Notes: generated by a model not told the origin, from the letters alone. Positions 25,336 through 34,409 are shown, counted from the stretch's first letter. The stretch: 64,000 nucleotides of DNA from Betaproteobacteria bacterium (GCA_016720855.1 JADKJU010000001.1:1295501-1359500); one strand, 5' to 3'. Numbers and translations: made by a program.

Positions 25336-26094
25336 TCAGGCCGCCAGGCCGCGCACGCCATCCCAGAGCAGCTTCATCCCCACGAGCGTCAGCAACGTGT
25401 ACGCCACGCGATAGAACACCTCCTGCGACAGGCGGCGCATGAGCCACACGCCGAGCATGATCCCCACGGGCGCCAGCGGCGCGAGCACCAGCGACGTGAG
25501 GAGGTTCTTCGCATCGAAGAGCCCGAGCCAGAAATACGGCACGATCTTCACCGCATTGATGACCGCGAAGAAGACCACCGTGGTGCCCACGAGGACCGCC
25601 TTGTCGAGTTTCTGCGGCAGGAGATAGACGCTGAGCGGCGGCCCGCCCGAATGCGCGATCGTGCTCGCGAGGCCGGAGAGCGTGGACCAGAAGAAGCCCT
25701 TCGCCTTCGAACCCGTCACGGCAGGGGCGTTCGTCCCGCCCGCGCGCACCCGGTGCACCACGAACGCGAGCGCCATCGCGCCAAGCAGCGTGCGTATCAT
25801 CGCCTCGCTGAAGAAGCGGAACGTGAGTGCGCCCAGCGCGATGCCCGTCACGCCCCCGGCGAGAAGAAGCCCCAGGTTCGCGCGATGGAACGTGCCGCGG
25901 TAGGCCACGAGCCCGGTCGCATCCATCACCAGCAGGATCGGCAGCATGATCGCGGCCGCCTGCGGGGTCGGGACCGCCAGCGCGACAAGGGGAGTCGCCA
26001 TGATGCCCAGCCCGCTGCCGAACCCGCCCTTGGACACGCCCATGATCAGCACCGCGGGAACGGCCACGGCGAAGAAAAACGCTTCGGTGATCAC
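25336..26094 (-). CDS. TauE/SafE family sulfite exporter-like membrane protein
   Basis: The 252-residue protein has about eight helices in two repeats, starting VITEAFFFAVAVPAVLIMGV with the family motif GVSKGGFGSGLG. The second repeat has AHSGGPPLSVYLLP and GTTVVFFAVINAVK. Members move small anions such as sulfite or sulfoacetate, or act in unassigned export; the substrate is not known. The GTG start at 26094 overlaps the upstream SDR stop in the sequence GTGA, indicating translational coupling. Confidence 0.92.
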   Translation of the reverse strand: MITEAFFFAVAVPAVLIMGVSKGGFGSGLGIMATPLVALAVPTPQAAAIMLPILLVMDATGLVAYRGTFHRANLGLLLAGGVTGIALGALTFRFFSEAMIRTLLGAMALAFVVHRVRAGGTNAPAVTGSKAKGFFWSTLSGLASTIAHSGGPPLSVYLLPQKLDKAVLVGTTVVFFAVINAVKIVPYFWLGLFDAKNLLTSLVLAPLAPVGIMLGVWLMRRLSQEVFYRVAYTLLTLVGMKLLWDGVRGLAA

Positions 26095-26828
26095 GCCTCG
26101 AGCGTGCGCAGGTCCGCGATCGGCTCGGCGAACAGCTTCCCGGATTTCTCGTGGCGAAGGATGTCGGCGGCGACGTCGGCCGGGGCACGCAACTGCCCCG
26201 TGGCTTTCATCTGCCGGAATTTCTCGACATCGACGAATTCCTCGGGACTGGCGCTGCGCACCACACCCTGCATGGGCGTATCGATGACGCCGGGGGCGAG
26301 GCTCACGACCTGCACGCCCGTCTGTGCCGTCTGCGCTTCCAGCGCCGCCACGCGCGAGACCATGTCGATCCCCGCCTTGGCCGCGCAGTACGCGCCCCAG
26401 CCGAAGATGGGGCGGCGGCCCGCTCCGGAGGAGATGTTGATCACGCGGCGCAGCTTCGCCGAAACCTCCGTGGCGAGAAGGAAGCGGCGCATGAGGAGGA
26501 TGGGCGCGGTGAAGTTGACGGCGAGGCTGCGCTCGAGTTCCAGCGCATCCACGCGGTCGATCATGCCCACGGGCGAGATGGCGCCGGCGTTGTTGATGAG
26601 GACCGCCTTGTCGAAACGCTTGCCGCGCAGCCGCTCCACGACACGGTCGAACGCGACGTCGAGGGCGCGGGAGTCGGTCAGGTCCACGAAGAGCTGCGCG
26701 CCGCCGGGAATGGGCCCGTCCTGGCCGCGGCCGAGCGCGATGAGCTCGACGTCCTGCTCCGTGCCCAGCTGCGCGGCCAGCGCCTGGCCGAGCCCCTTGG
26801 TATGTCCGGTGACGATGTATAGGTTCAT
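26091..26828 (-). CDS. Short-chain dehydrogenase/reductase (SDR), sepiapterin reductase-like
   Basis: The 245-residue protein has the SDR nucleotide motif TGHTKGLG, NNAGAISPVG, VINISSGAG and the catalytic YCAAK (Tyr-x-x-x-Lys) with the Ser in ISSGAG. The N-terminal MNLYIVTGHTKGLGQALA and the long insert resemble the sepiapterin reductase/benzil reductase group, which use NADPH. The substrate is unknown. It is coupled to the downstream TauE/SafE gene. A REP-like pair lies immediately upstream. Confidence 0.92.
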   Translation of the reverse strand: MNLYIVTGHTKGLGQALAAQLGTEQDVELIALGRGQDGPIPGGAQLFVDLTDSRALDVAFDRVVERLRGKRFDKAVLINNAGAISPVGMIDRVDALELERSLAVNFTAPILLMRRFLLATEVSAKLRRVINISSGAGRRPIFGWGAYCAAKAGIDMVSRVAALEAQTAQTGVQVVSLAPGVIDTPMQGVVRSASPEEFVDVEKFRQMKATGQLRAPADVAADILRHEKSGKLFAEPIADLRTLEA

Positions 26829-26833
26829 GGAAT

Positions 26834-26878
26834 AAAGGGGACAAACCCCATTTCTCTAAAAGGGGTCTGTCCCCTTTT
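26834..26878. repeat. REP-like inverted pair between the SDR and the peptidase-hydrolase gene
   Basis: AAAGGGGACAAACCCCATTT, three bases, then AAAAGGGGTCTGTCCCCTTT. Same GGGGACAGACCCC family as at 15606-15646 and 35035-35057; the first unit has one substitution. Confidence 0.8.
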
Positions 26879-26893
26879 CTGATTCTGCAATTG

Positions 26894-28786
26894 TCACATG
26901 CCGGCGATGACGGTGGCCATCGTGGCGAGGTCGTCGTCGAATCCGCCATGCGTGGTGCTGGAGGTTTCGCCGCCGGGGGCCTTGAAAACCTTCACGGAAC
27001 GCATCCGCCCGAGATCGGCCGGGAAGTACTTGTCCATGCCGAGGATCGGCACCTCGCGCCCGCCCTCGAAGGACTGCGACACCAGGTAGAGAAGCGAACG
27101 GCCGTAACCCAGGATCGGCTTGCAGGTCGGGTCCTGCTGTTCGGCGCTGTCGGTAAGGTGGAATTCCCGGAAACGCTTCACGCGCCCGCTCTCCAGCCAC
27201 GGCCGCACGCGCTCGTCGAACGTTTCCACGCGGACGGCCGGCGCCATGAAGGAAACGCTCTCGAACTCCCATTCGTGGGCAGCGAACCGGTCGACAAGAT
27301 ACGAGTGGACTATCGAACCCGCCGAGTGCCCGACCAGGTGCAGGCGGATTGGATGCTCGTTCGCAACCTCCGATCCGGCGAGGTGCTTGAAAAGAAGCCG
27401 TGCGCCCGAAGTGGCCTCGCCCGAGATCGCCTGCGCGTTCTGCTTCATCTCGCCCCACAGCATCGAGCCCGGCGGCGCAAGAGCGGATTCCAGCCGCTTG
27501 TCCCACCAGCGCTTGATCTTGTCGTCGATGTCGAACACCCCGCCCGTCGTCCGCGGAATGCCCTTCACGACATCGGCGAGCCGCCCCTTCATCGTGGACC
27601 ACAGATCCGACTCCCACATGAGGAAGATCGGGAAGCGCTTCGCCGCATAAAGCGCCGGCCACCACTTACCGCACGTGTCGGCCGCATCACCCTCTCCCAC
27701 CAACCCGCCGTGCGCATAGATGCACAGGTCCAGCGGCTGGCCGGCCTTGATTCCCCAGTCCTTGCGTGCGGCATCGAGGTAGTCGGTGACGAGCGCGCGC
27801 ACGTCGTCCTCGCCGGTGCGAAACTCGCCGGAGCCGGAAAGACACCCGTTGTTCTCCATGTCGATGATGTAGGGCGCGAGCTGGTGGCGCGCGAGGACCT
27901 TGTCGCCGGAAAGCGCGGCCTTCTTCTTCCCGCTCGCCGGCGTGGCGGAAGCGGCCACTCGTCGATGCTCGTCCGTGACCACGCCCACCTGCACCACCCA
28001 GCAGTCCATCGCGTGCTCGGTCCAATCCTCATAGGTGAGCGTGGCATAGCCGCCGTCTCCCCAGTCTTCGCCCCACGAGTTGTGCACGAGGAAGCCGCGC
28101 GCGTCATAGCCCACGATCGCGAATGCATGGCCGCCGTCGCCGGGCTTCGCCTTGCGGAAAGGAATCGCCCAGCCCTTGCGCGATTTCGTCTTGCCGTCCT
28201 CCAGCCAGCCGTCGTGGCAGGTGGCGCTGGCGTAGAGGATGCCGGTCTCGTTGAGCGCCACGTGCATGTCCGTGACCGAGCGCGTGTCCACCCGGTAATA
28301 CGCGCCCATCGGGCGGTTCACCGCATCCAGCCAGTAGTCCTCGCCGGGAATGTTGGTCGCCTTCGGCATGTCGATCTGGCTCCACAGCCGCATCGCGCAC
28401 ACGCCGTGCTTGTACCAGCCCTTGAGGGCGCCGCGCAGGCTTGAACCCACGTCGTCGGCCCCGGGATATTCGTCGTAGCGCCTTGCCATCGAGTAGATCA
28501 TCCAGGGCGAGACCGCCGCCTCCGTCTTGCGGCCGGACTGCTGCAGGAGGTGGTTCACGACGATGGCGAGGGAGAAACCCGTGCAGGCGTTCGAGTTGCC
28601 CTGGCTCAGGACCGGGAGCTTCGTCTTCGCGAGGAATTCAAGCGGCGGGACGATGGCGACGGAGGGGAGGTAGGCGCGGTCGCGCAGGTCGACCTTGTCG
28701 GGGGTGACGTTGCGGACGGGCTTCTTCGAGGCGGGCGAGCGGGAGGAAGCGGGCGGGGACTTGATGCGGCGCGATTTCGAGGCCAT
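26894..28786 (-). CDS. Papain-type (C1) cysteine peptidase fused to an alpha/beta hydrolase domain
   Basis: The 630-residue protein starts at the ATG at 28786, with AAGGAG seven bases upstream. Residues about 30-260 are a papain fold: LPVLSQGNSNACTGFS (oxyanion Gln and catalytic Cys about 69), GDGGHAFAIVGYDARG (His about 219) and LVHNSWGEDWGDGGYATLTY (Asn). A long linker follows. The C-terminal ~300 residues are an alpha/beta hydrolase: LDLCIYAHGGLVGEGD, IRLHLVGHSAGSIVHSYLVD (Ser about 487), later THGGFDDD with a possible catalytic His. No signal peptide is visible, so it is probably cytoplasmic or exported by other means. The two catalytic domains in one chain are unusual. Confidence 0.85.
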   Translation of the reverse strand: MASKSRRIKSPPASSRSPASKKPVRNVTPDKVDLRDRAYLPSVAIVPPLEFLAKTKLPVLSQGNSNACTGFSLAIVVNHLLQQSGRKTEAAVSPWMIYSMARRYDEYPGADDVGSSLRGALKGWYKHGVCAMRLWSQIDMPKATNIPGEDYWLDAVNRPMGAYYRVDTRSVTDMHVALNETGILYASATCHDGWLEDGKTKSRKGWAIPFRKAKPGDGGHAFAIVGYDARGFLVHNSWGEDWGDGGYATLTYEDWTEHAMDCWVVQVGVVTDEHRRVAASATPASGKKKAALSGDKVLARHQLAPYIIDMENNGCLSGSGEFRTGEDDVRALVTDYLDAARKDWGIKAGQPLDLCIYAHGGLVGEGDAADTCGKWWPALYAAKRFPIFLMWESDLWSTMKGRLADVVKGIPRTTGGVFDIDDKIKRWWDKRLESALAPPGSMLWGEMKQNAQAISGEATSGARLLFKHLAGSEVANEHPIRLHLVGHSAGSIVHSYLVDRFAAHEWEFESVSFMAPAVRVETFDERVRPWLESGRVKRFREFHLTDSAEQQDPTCKPILGYGRSLLYLVSQSFEGGREVPILGMDKYFPADLGRMRSVKVFKAPGGETSSTTHGGFDDDLATMATVIAGM

Positions 28787-28957
28787 GGACTTCTCCTTCA
28801 TGGACTTCGCATTGACCCTGCAATGCTACACGCACAGAATGCAAGCGCTATTATTTGTGAGGCGGGTGTTGTCAGACGTTGCTTGCGATCGCGCCTTCGG
28901 CTCCGGATCGCGACTTGATGACGCGCGTCGATTCCGTCCTATCGAGGACATCGCCCG

Positions 28958-29479
28958 ATGACACCGTCCCACCCCTTCCCCCTCGAAGGCGGCTGCGACT
29001 GCCGCCACATCCGCTACCGGATGGAGACCCGCCCGCTCTTCGTCCACTGCTGCCATTGCCGGTGGTGCCAGCGCGAAAGCGGCGCCTCGTTCGCGCTGAA
29101 CGCGATGATCGAAGCGGACCGCGTGACGAACCTCGGCGGCGAGCCCGAGATCGTGGACACACCTTCCAACAGCGGCCAGGGCCAGAAGATCGCCCGCTGC
29201 CCGCGCTGCAGGATCGCCCTGTGGAGCCACTACGCCGGCGCCGGCCCCGCGGTGAAGTTCGTCCGCGTCGGCACGCTCGATGAGCCCGATCACCTGCCGC
29301 CCGACATCCACATCTTCACGGCATCGAAGCAGCCCTGGGTGGTGATCCCGCCAGGCGCACCGTCCGTGCCGGAATACTACGACCGCGAGAAGCACTGGCC
29401 CGCGGAAAGCCTCGAGCGCCGCAAGGCGCTGCTCCCCTTGATCGAGGCCTGGCGGGCGACGACCAGGCCGCGAGCCTGA
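28958..29479 (+). CDS. GFA family (glutathione-dependent formaldehyde-activating enzyme / CENP-V) zinc protein
   Basis: The 173-residue protein has the GFA zinc-binding pattern: GGCDCRHIRYRM, HCCHCRWCQRESGASFAL and ARCPRCRIALWSHY. The Cys residues fit the two structural/catalytic zinc sites. The family includes Gfa, which condenses glutathione and formaldehyde, but many members have no assigned reaction. It is divergent from the peptidase-hydrolase gene. Confidence 0.9.
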   Translation: MTPSHPFPLEGGCDCRHIRYRMETRPLFVHCCHCRWCQRESGASFALNAMIEADRVTNLGGEPEIVDTPSNSGQGQKIARCPRCRIALWSHYAGAGPAVKFVRVGTLDEPDHLPPDIHIFTASKQPWVVIPPGAPSVPEYYDREKHWPAESLERRKALLPLIEAWRATTRPRA

Positions 29480-29609
29480 CTGCCGGCGACCGGCATTCAC
29501 GTAGCTCCGGGAACGGCACGAGTATCCGCCACCCAATCTTGTGATTCGTTTGACCCGGCCCCGCCGCGCCGACAGAATGCGGTTCTTGCCACGCTTGCGG
29601 AAGATTCCC

Positions 29610-30107
29610 ATGAGGGCCGTCCTGCTCCTGCTGCTCGTTTCGACCACGGCGCTCGCCGATGACGCGGGGATCCTGCGTTGCCGCGCCATCACCGATTCCG
29701 CCGCGCGCCTCACCTGCTATGACGCGCTGGTCGTGCCCGTCCCCGGAGCCAAGGCTGCGACCGGCGCGCCCGCTGCCGCCGCGCCGCAGGCCATGCCCGC
29801 CGCCGCAACTCCCGGTTCGCCGCAGCCGGCGGCCGCACAGACTCCCGCGCAGTTCGGCCTGGAGTACAAGACTGCACCCGCCCAGCTCGACGCGGTCGAG
29901 AGTTCCATTCCCGGCCCGGTCGAAGGATGGGCTCCGGGTTCCCGGATCACCCTCGCCAACGGCCAGGTGTGGCAGGTCACCGACGACAGCCGGGCCGTGC
30001 TGTACCTGAAGGATCCGAAGGTGCGCGTCCGGCGCGGCGCGCTCGGCGCGTTCTACCTCGAGATCGACGGCACCAACCGCTCGCCGAAAGTGCAGCGAGT
30101 GAAGTAG
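29610..30107 (+). CDS. Secreted protein of unknown function
   Basis: The 165-residue product starts at 29610 with a signal peptide (MRAVLLLLLVSTTALA). The first mature part has two Cys (LRCRAITDSAARLTCYDALV) that probably pair, as in small type VI secretion-associated or inhibitor-like proteins. An Ala/Pro-rich linker of about 35 residues follows. The C-terminal part (GSRITLANGQVWQVTDDSRA, VRVRRGALGAFYLEIDGTNR) is a compact beta domain. I do not recognise the family. Upstream 5' codons in frame are not needed. Confidence 0.75.
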   Translation: MRAVLLLLLVSTTALADDAGILRCRAITDSAARLTCYDALVVPVPGAKAATGAPAAAAPQAMPAAATPGSPQPAAAQTPAQFGLEYKTAPAQLDAVESSIPGPVEGWAPGSRITLANGQVWQVTDDSRAVLYLKDPKVRVRRGALGAFYLEIDGTNRSPKVQRVK

Positions 30108-30117
30108 GACGCACGCC

Positions 30118-30474
30118 GTGGCAGACCCGGGAAAGCTCGATCGCATCGTCGCCGACGCCCGGCGCGCGGCGGACGAGCGCGCCCTCACCTACCGGGGCCA
30201 GGCGCTGAAGATCTATCCGTGGGTGTGCGGGCGCTGCGCGCGCACGTTCACGCGCGCCAACTTGCGCGAGCTCACCGTCCACCATCGCGACCACAATCAC
30301 GACAACAATCCCGCGGACGGCAGCAACTGGGAATTGCTGTGCGTCTACTGCCACGACAACGAGCACCAGCGGCAACTGGAAGCCACCGGGGGAAGCGCGA
30401 AAGAAAAGGGCGCGGCCAGCGCCACCTTCTCGCCCTTCGCGGACCTGAAGGCGTTGCTGGACAGAAAGAAGTAG
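30118..30474 (+). CDS. yajD: YajD-like HNH nuclease family protein
   Basis: A 118-residue protein from a GTG at 30118. Zinc-binding VCGRCARTF and the HNH core LTVHHRDHNHDNNPADGSNW followed by LLCVYCHDNEHQR match YajD. The second His of the HH motif, the Asn and the terminal His are all present, so metal-dependent nuclease activity is expected; the biological substrate is unknown. The C-terminus ends with FADLKALLDRKK, also typical. It starts ten nt after the preceding secreted-protein gene. Confidence 0.88.
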   Translation: MADPGKLDRIVADARRAADERALTYRGQALKIYPWVCGRCARTFTRANLRELTVHHRDHNHDNNPADGSNWELLCVYCHDNEHQRQLEATGGSAKEKGAASATFSPFADLKALLDRKK

Positions 30475-30531
30475 GCCGCGGCCGCCAGGCCGCTTCGTCC
30501 GATTCCACGGGAAGGGAACTGGAGCGCCACG

Positions 30532-31191
30532 ATGTTCATCGGCCATTTCGGCGCGGGCTTCGGCGCCAAGTCGATCGCCCCGCAGATCTCGCTGGGCTGG
30601 CTCTTCGCGGCCGCCCAGTTCATCGACCTCCTCTGGCCCACGCTGCTGCTGGCCGGTGTCGAGACCGTGCGCATCGCGCCGGGAGCAACGGCGGTGACCC
30701 CGCTCGTCTTCGATCATTACCCGGTATCGCACAGCCTGCTTGCCGTGGCCGGCTGGGCGGTCCTCGTCGGCGGCATCTACCTCGTGCTGAGAAAGGACCG
30801 CCGCGGCGCCCTGGTGCTCGCCGCGCTGGTGGTGAGCCACTGGCTGCTCGACGCCATCGTGCACCAGCCGGACCTGCCGCTGTACCCCGGCTCCGCGACG
30901 CTCGTGGGAATGAATGCGTGGTCCTCGATACCGCTGTCACTCGCGATCGAGGTGCCGCTCTTCCTGGCCGGTGCCTGGCTCTACGCCCGCCGCACGGCTG
31001 CGGTGGATGCGGTCGGGCGCTGGGCGTTCATGGGGCTGGTCGTCTTCCTGCTCGGCATCCAGGCCGGCAATGTCGTCGGACCGCCGCCGCCCAGTGTGCA
31101 GGCCATCGCGTGGGTCGGGCAGGCGCAGTGGCTTCTGGTGCTGTGGGGGTACTGGGTCGATAATCACCGTCGCCCCGAATCCCGCCCCTGA
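30532..31191 (+). CDS. Polytopic membrane protein, possible metal-dependent hydrolase-like family
   Basis: A 219-residue protein with about five to six helices. Notable polar residues sit in membrane-proximal segments: FIGHFGAGFGAK, DHYPVSHSLLA and VVSHWLLDAIVHQPD. His/Asp clusters of this kind occur in YdjM/DUF457-type membrane proteins annotated as metal-dependent hydrolases, so that is the nearest guess. Function is not established. Confidence 0.72.
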   Translation: MFIGHFGAGFGAKSIAPQISLGWLFAAAQFIDLLWPTLLLAGVETVRIAPGATAVTPLVFDHYPVSHSLLAVAGWAVLVGGIYLVLRKDRRGALVLAALVVSHWLLDAIVHQPDLPLYPGSATLVGMNAWSSIPLSLAIEVPLFLAGAWLYARRTAAVDAVGRWAFMGLVVFLLGIQAGNVVGPPPPSVQAIAWVGQAQWLLVLWGYWVDNHRRPESRP

Positions 31192-31201
31192 ACGCCACGC
31201 C

Positions 31202-31861
31202 ATGCGATCCCTGCCCCGCCTCTTCGAGAACAACAAGTCCTGGTCCGAGCGCATCCGCAAGCACGACCCCGCGTTCTTCCAGGAACTCGCGCAGCAGCAA
31301 TCCCCCGAGTACCTCTGGATCGGCTGCGCGGACAGCCGGGTGCCTGCCAACGAGATCGTGGGGCTCCAGCCCGGCGAGCTCTTCGTGCACCGCAACGTCG
31401 CGAACGTGGTGGTGCACACGGACCTCAACTGCCTTTCCGTGATCCAGTTCGCGGTCGAGATCCTGAAGGTGCGGCACGTCATCGTCTGCGGCCACTACGG
31501 CTGCAGCGGCGTGCGCGCGGCGCTCGGGCGGGAGCGGCTGGGGCTGGTGGAGAACTGGCTGCGCCACGTGCAGGACGTTCGCAACAAGCACGCGGACGTG
31601 ATCTCGGTGCTCACGGAAGCTGCCGCGCAATCCGACCGGCTGTGCGAGCTCAACGTGATCGAGCAGGTCGTGAACGTCTGCGAGACCTCGATCCTGCGCG
31701 ACGCGTGGGAGCGCGGCCAGGATGTCTCGGTGCATGGCTGGATCTACGGGCTGCAGGACGGATTGCTGCACGACCTGGGCATGACCGTGAACGCGGCGTC
31801 CGACGTCGAGACCCGGCGCGCGGAAGCGCTGGCAGCGCTGGTCGACAGCCGCGCCGCCTGA
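31202..31861 (+). CDS. can: Beta-class carbonic anhydrase
   Basis: The 219-residue protein has all zinc ligands of beta-carbonic anhydrases: CADSRVP (Cys and Asp) and HYGCSGVRAAL (His and Cys), plus FVHRNVANVV and the VHGWIYGLQDG end motif. It interconverts CO2 and bicarbonate in the cytoplasm and supplies bicarbonate for biosynthesis. The length and N-terminus (LFENNKSWSERI) match the E. coli Can type. It starts ten nt after the upstream membrane protein gene. Confidence 0.96.
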   Translation: MRSLPRLFENNKSWSERIRKHDPAFFQELAQQQSPEYLWIGCADSRVPANEIVGLQPGELFVHRNVANVVVHTDLNCLSVIQFAVEILKVRHVIVCGHYGCSGVRAALGRERLGLVENWLRHVQDVRNKHADVISVLTEAAAQSDRLCELNVIEQVVNVCETSILRDAWERGQDVSVHGWIYGLQDGLLHDLGMTVNAASDVETRRAEALAALVDSRAA

Positions 31862-31871
31862 GTCGCTGGCC

Positions 31872-32531
31872 GTGCGCCGATTTTTCGTGTTCACCCTGGC
31901 TGCCGCGCTCCTTGCCGGATGCGGCGACATTTCCCGCCGCTGGCGCACGGGCGACGTGGGCAAGGCGATGGCGAAGGCGCTGCGCGAGCAGGGCGTGGCC
32001 GAGATCGACCTGGGCACGCTGACGCGCTTTTCCTGGGACGAACTCTTCGTGTTCGCCGCGCCCACGCCGCCGCGCGAGGCGTGCCGCAAGCTCCACCTCA
32101 CGAAGGAAGAGTGCGACAAGCGGATCACGATGACCTCGATCCGGGCCGACGAGACTCTCCTCGTGTTCCGCGAGAACGGGCAGATCGCGCATGTGGAACC
32201 GGTCCTGCGCGAGTACGGCGACTTCGCGCGCTCCCTGCAACTGATGCCCTTCAAGCGCGAGCAGGCGAACTTCCTGGTGACGGCCGGCCCGCGCCCTCCT
32301 GGCGCACAGACGCCTCTCTTCCTCATTCCCCGTTACATCGTCGAGCAGCGTCAGCATGCCCCGCGACCCGGCTCGGGACCATTCCTGTTCCGGCCCTCCT
32401 CTTCGGCGGCAGCCATGCCGGGAGGAGACCAAGGCCGGATCGAGGAACCTTCCCCGGAATCGGCAATGCCCACGATGAGGCAATCCAATGACCGAACCGA
32501 AGAACCGGCCAACGAAGGCGAGCGTCGCTGA
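31872..32531 (+). CDS. Putative lipoprotein of unknown function
   Basis: From a GTG at 31872 the product is 219 residues with a lipoprotein signal (FVFTLAAALLAGCG; Cys is the lipidation site). The mature part includes FSWDELFVFAAPTPPREACR and ECDKRITMTS, the Cys pair probably disulfide-bonded, and a beta-rich segment DETLLVFRENGQIAHVEPVL. The last ~80 residues are low complexity and Pro/Ser-rich. I do not recognise the family. Ten nt separate it from the carbonic anhydrase gene. Confidence 0.7.
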   Translation: MRRFFVFTLAAALLAGCGDISRRWRTGDVGKAMAKALREQGVAEIDLGTLTRFSWDELFVFAAPTPPREACRKLHLTKEECDKRITMTSIRADETLLVFRENGQIAHVEPVLREYGDFARSLQLMPFKREQANFLVTAGPRPPGAQTPLFLIPRYIVEQRQHAPRPGSGPFLFRPSSSAAAMPGGDQGRIEEPSPESAMPTMRQSNDRTEEPANEGERR

Positions 32532-32602
32532 ATTCCTCGCGTCCATCCCCGGCGAGCAGACGCGTGGACCGGTAGACGCGCCACGGTGATAGTCTTGTCG
32601 CC

Positions 32603-33274
32603 ATGACCCAGGACACTTGGAACGCCGTCGACCGGTACCTCACCGACGCGCTGGTCAAGCCGGATGCCTCCCTCGATGCAGCGCTGCACGACAGCGACGT
32701 GGCCGGGCTTCCCGCGATCAGCGTCTCGCCCCCGCACGGCAAGCTTCTGAACCTGCTGGCGCGCATCCAGGGCGCGCGCAACATCCTCGAGATCGGAACC
32801 CTGGGCGGTTACAGCGCCATCTGGCTCGCGCGTGCCCTGCCGCCGGGCGGCGGGCGGCTCATCTCGCTCGAGGTGGACCCGAAGCACGCCGAGATCGCGC
32901 GCGCCAACATCGCCCGCGCGGGGTTCGCGAACATCGTGCAGGTGCGCCTGGGCCGCGCCATCGATACGCTGCCGGAGCTGGAACGCGAGGGCGCCGGTCC
33001 CTTCGACCTGGTCTTCATCGACGCCGACAAGCAGTCGAACCCGGAGTACTTCGCCTGGGCGCTGAAGCTCTCGCGACGCGGCACGGTGATCGTCGTGGAC
33101 AACATGGTGCGAAAGGGCGAGGTCGCAAACGCCGCGACCGAGGATGCGGCCGTGCAGGGAGTGCGGCGCCTGGTCGCGATGATGGCCACCGAGCCGCGCG
33201 TTTCCACCACCGCCATCCAGACGGTGGGCATCAAGGGATACGACGGTTTCGCGATCGCGCTTGTCGTGACCTGA
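32603..33274 (+). CDS. SAM-dependent O-methyltransferase (class I, catechol/caffeoyl-type)
   Basis: The 223-residue protein has the methyltransferase-3 family pattern: ILEIGTLGGYSAIWLARAL (SAM-binding), LISLEVDPKHAEIARANI, FDLVFIDADKQSNPEYFAWA (metal-binding Asp) and GTVIVVDNMVRKGEV. Members use SAM and Mg2+ to methylate catechol-like hydroxyls; the natural substrate cannot be read. The stop codon shares one base with the start of the next gene, so both are probably translated together. Confidence 0.9.
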   Translation: MTQDTWNAVDRYLTDALVKPDASLDAALHDSDVAGLPAISVSPPHGKLLNLLARIQGARNILEIGTLGGYSAIWLARALPPGGGRLISLEVDPKHAEIARANIARAGFANIVQVRLGRAIDTLPELEREGAGPFDLVFIDADKQSNPEYFAWALKLSRRGTVIVVDNMVRKGEVANAATEDAAVQGVRRLVAMMATEPRVSTTAIQTVGIKGYDGFAIALVVT

Positions 33275-34110
33275 TGGCGAAGGTCTTCATCGCCGGCGCC
33301 GGGTATGTGGGAACGGTCGCTGCCGGATTGCTCGCGCAGGCGGGTCATACCGTGGACATCGGGCGGCGCACGGCCCGCGATGAACCCGGTTCGCATGCGA
33401 TGGACGTCCTCCGCCCGGCCACCTATCCGGCGGCGCTTCGGGAAGCGTCGTGCGTGGTGTACTGCGTCTCGGCCGACGGCTTCACGCCGGAGTCCTACCG
33501 CGATGCCTATGTCGAGGGCCTGGCGCGGGTGACCGAAGCGGCCTCGCAGGGCGCGGCGAAACGGCTGATCTTCGTTTCCTCCACGGGCGTGTACGGGCAG
33601 GACGACGGCAGCGTCGTGGACGAGAACTCTCCCGCCGAGCCACGCGGCTTCTCGGGCCGGACGATCCTGGAGGGCGAAGCACTTCTTGCCGCCGCATCGA
33701 TCGAGTCCGCCGCGATCCGCTTTTCCGGCATTTACGGGCCGGGACGCGATCGCCTCATCCGCATGGTGCGCACGCACGCGCCTGTATCCGCGAAGACGCG
33801 CTGCGCCATCACCAACCGCATCCACCGCGACGACTGCGCGCGAGCGCTGGTGCATCTCGTCGGGCAGTCGACCGTCGCGCCGCTATACCTCGGCAGCGAC
33901 GAGGCGCCCACGCCCATGGGCGAAATCCTCGACTGGATCGCCGCGAGGCTTGGCGTCGATCCGCCCCCGCCTGGCGAGGTGGCGGGTGATGCCCCGCAGC
34001 GCGGAGGCAACAAGCGCATCTCCAGCGCCCGCCTGCGCGGGGAGGGGTTCCGATTCCTCTACCCCACCTATCGCGAGGGTTTCGGGGCGCTCCTGGCCGC
34101 CTCCGACTAG
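33274..34110 (+). CDS. NAD(P)-binding nucleoside-sugar epimerase-like protein (YeeZ type)
   Basis: The 278-residue protein starts at ATG 33274 with a Rossmann motif MAKVFIAGAGYVGTVAAGLL. Downstream are VVYCVSADGFTPESYRDAYV, LIFVSSTGVYGQDDGSVVDE and IRFSGIYGPGRDRLIRMV, as in the YeeZ branch of extended SDR/epimerase proteins. The Tyr-x3-Lys of active SDRs is replaced (YGQDD), typical of this branch, so catalytic activity is uncertain. It overlaps the methyltransferase stop by one base. Confidence 0.85.
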   Translation: MAKVFIAGAGYVGTVAAGLLAQAGHTVDIGRRTARDEPGSHAMDVLRPATYPAALREASCVVYCVSADGFTPESYRDAYVEGLARVTEAASQGAAKRLIFVSSTGVYGQDDGSVVDENSPAEPRGFSGRTILEGEALLAAASIESAAIRFSGIYGPGRDRLIRMVRTHAPVSAKTRCAITNRIHRDDCARALVHLVGQSTVAPLYLGSDEAPTPMGEILDWIAARLGVDPPPPGEVAGDAPQRGGNKRISSARLRGEGFRFLYPTYREGFGALLAASD

Positions 34111-34215
34111 GGTTCACCCGGGGGTCGCGGGCCCGGCTGATTGCGCCAAGACAAGCATTTGCGTGCCTTCCGTGCGAAAATGCCCCGACCCAACCGCCGG
34201 AAGGAGAGCTCGATC

Positions 34216-34377
34216 TTGGCCAAACCCAACTACGCATTCGAAAAGCGCAAACGCGAACTCGACCAGAAGCGCAAGAAAGAAGAAAAACTCCAGCGCAAGA
34301 TGGCGAACAAGCAGGCGAAAGACGGTGAAGGCGGCGAAGCCGCCCCGGCCCCCGAGGCCGACGCCCCGCCCGCCTGA
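34216..34377 (+). CDS. Small highly charged protein
   Basis: A 53-residue protein from a TTG at 34216, preceded by an AAGGAGAG box seven bases upstream. It reads AKPNYAFEKRKRELDQKRKK, then EEKLQRKMANKQ and an Ala/Pro/Glu-rich tail. The basic helix suggests nucleic acid or ribosome contact, but no function can be assigned. It sits between the epimerase-like and HlyIII genes. Longer in-frame ATG starts lack a ribosome-binding site. Confidence 0.65.
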   Translation: MAKPNYAFEKRKRELDQKRKKEEKLQRKMANKQAKDGEGGEAAPAPEADAPPA

Positions 34378-34409
34378 GTCCGCGAGCCTCCCCCCGGGGG
34401 CAACCCCCG

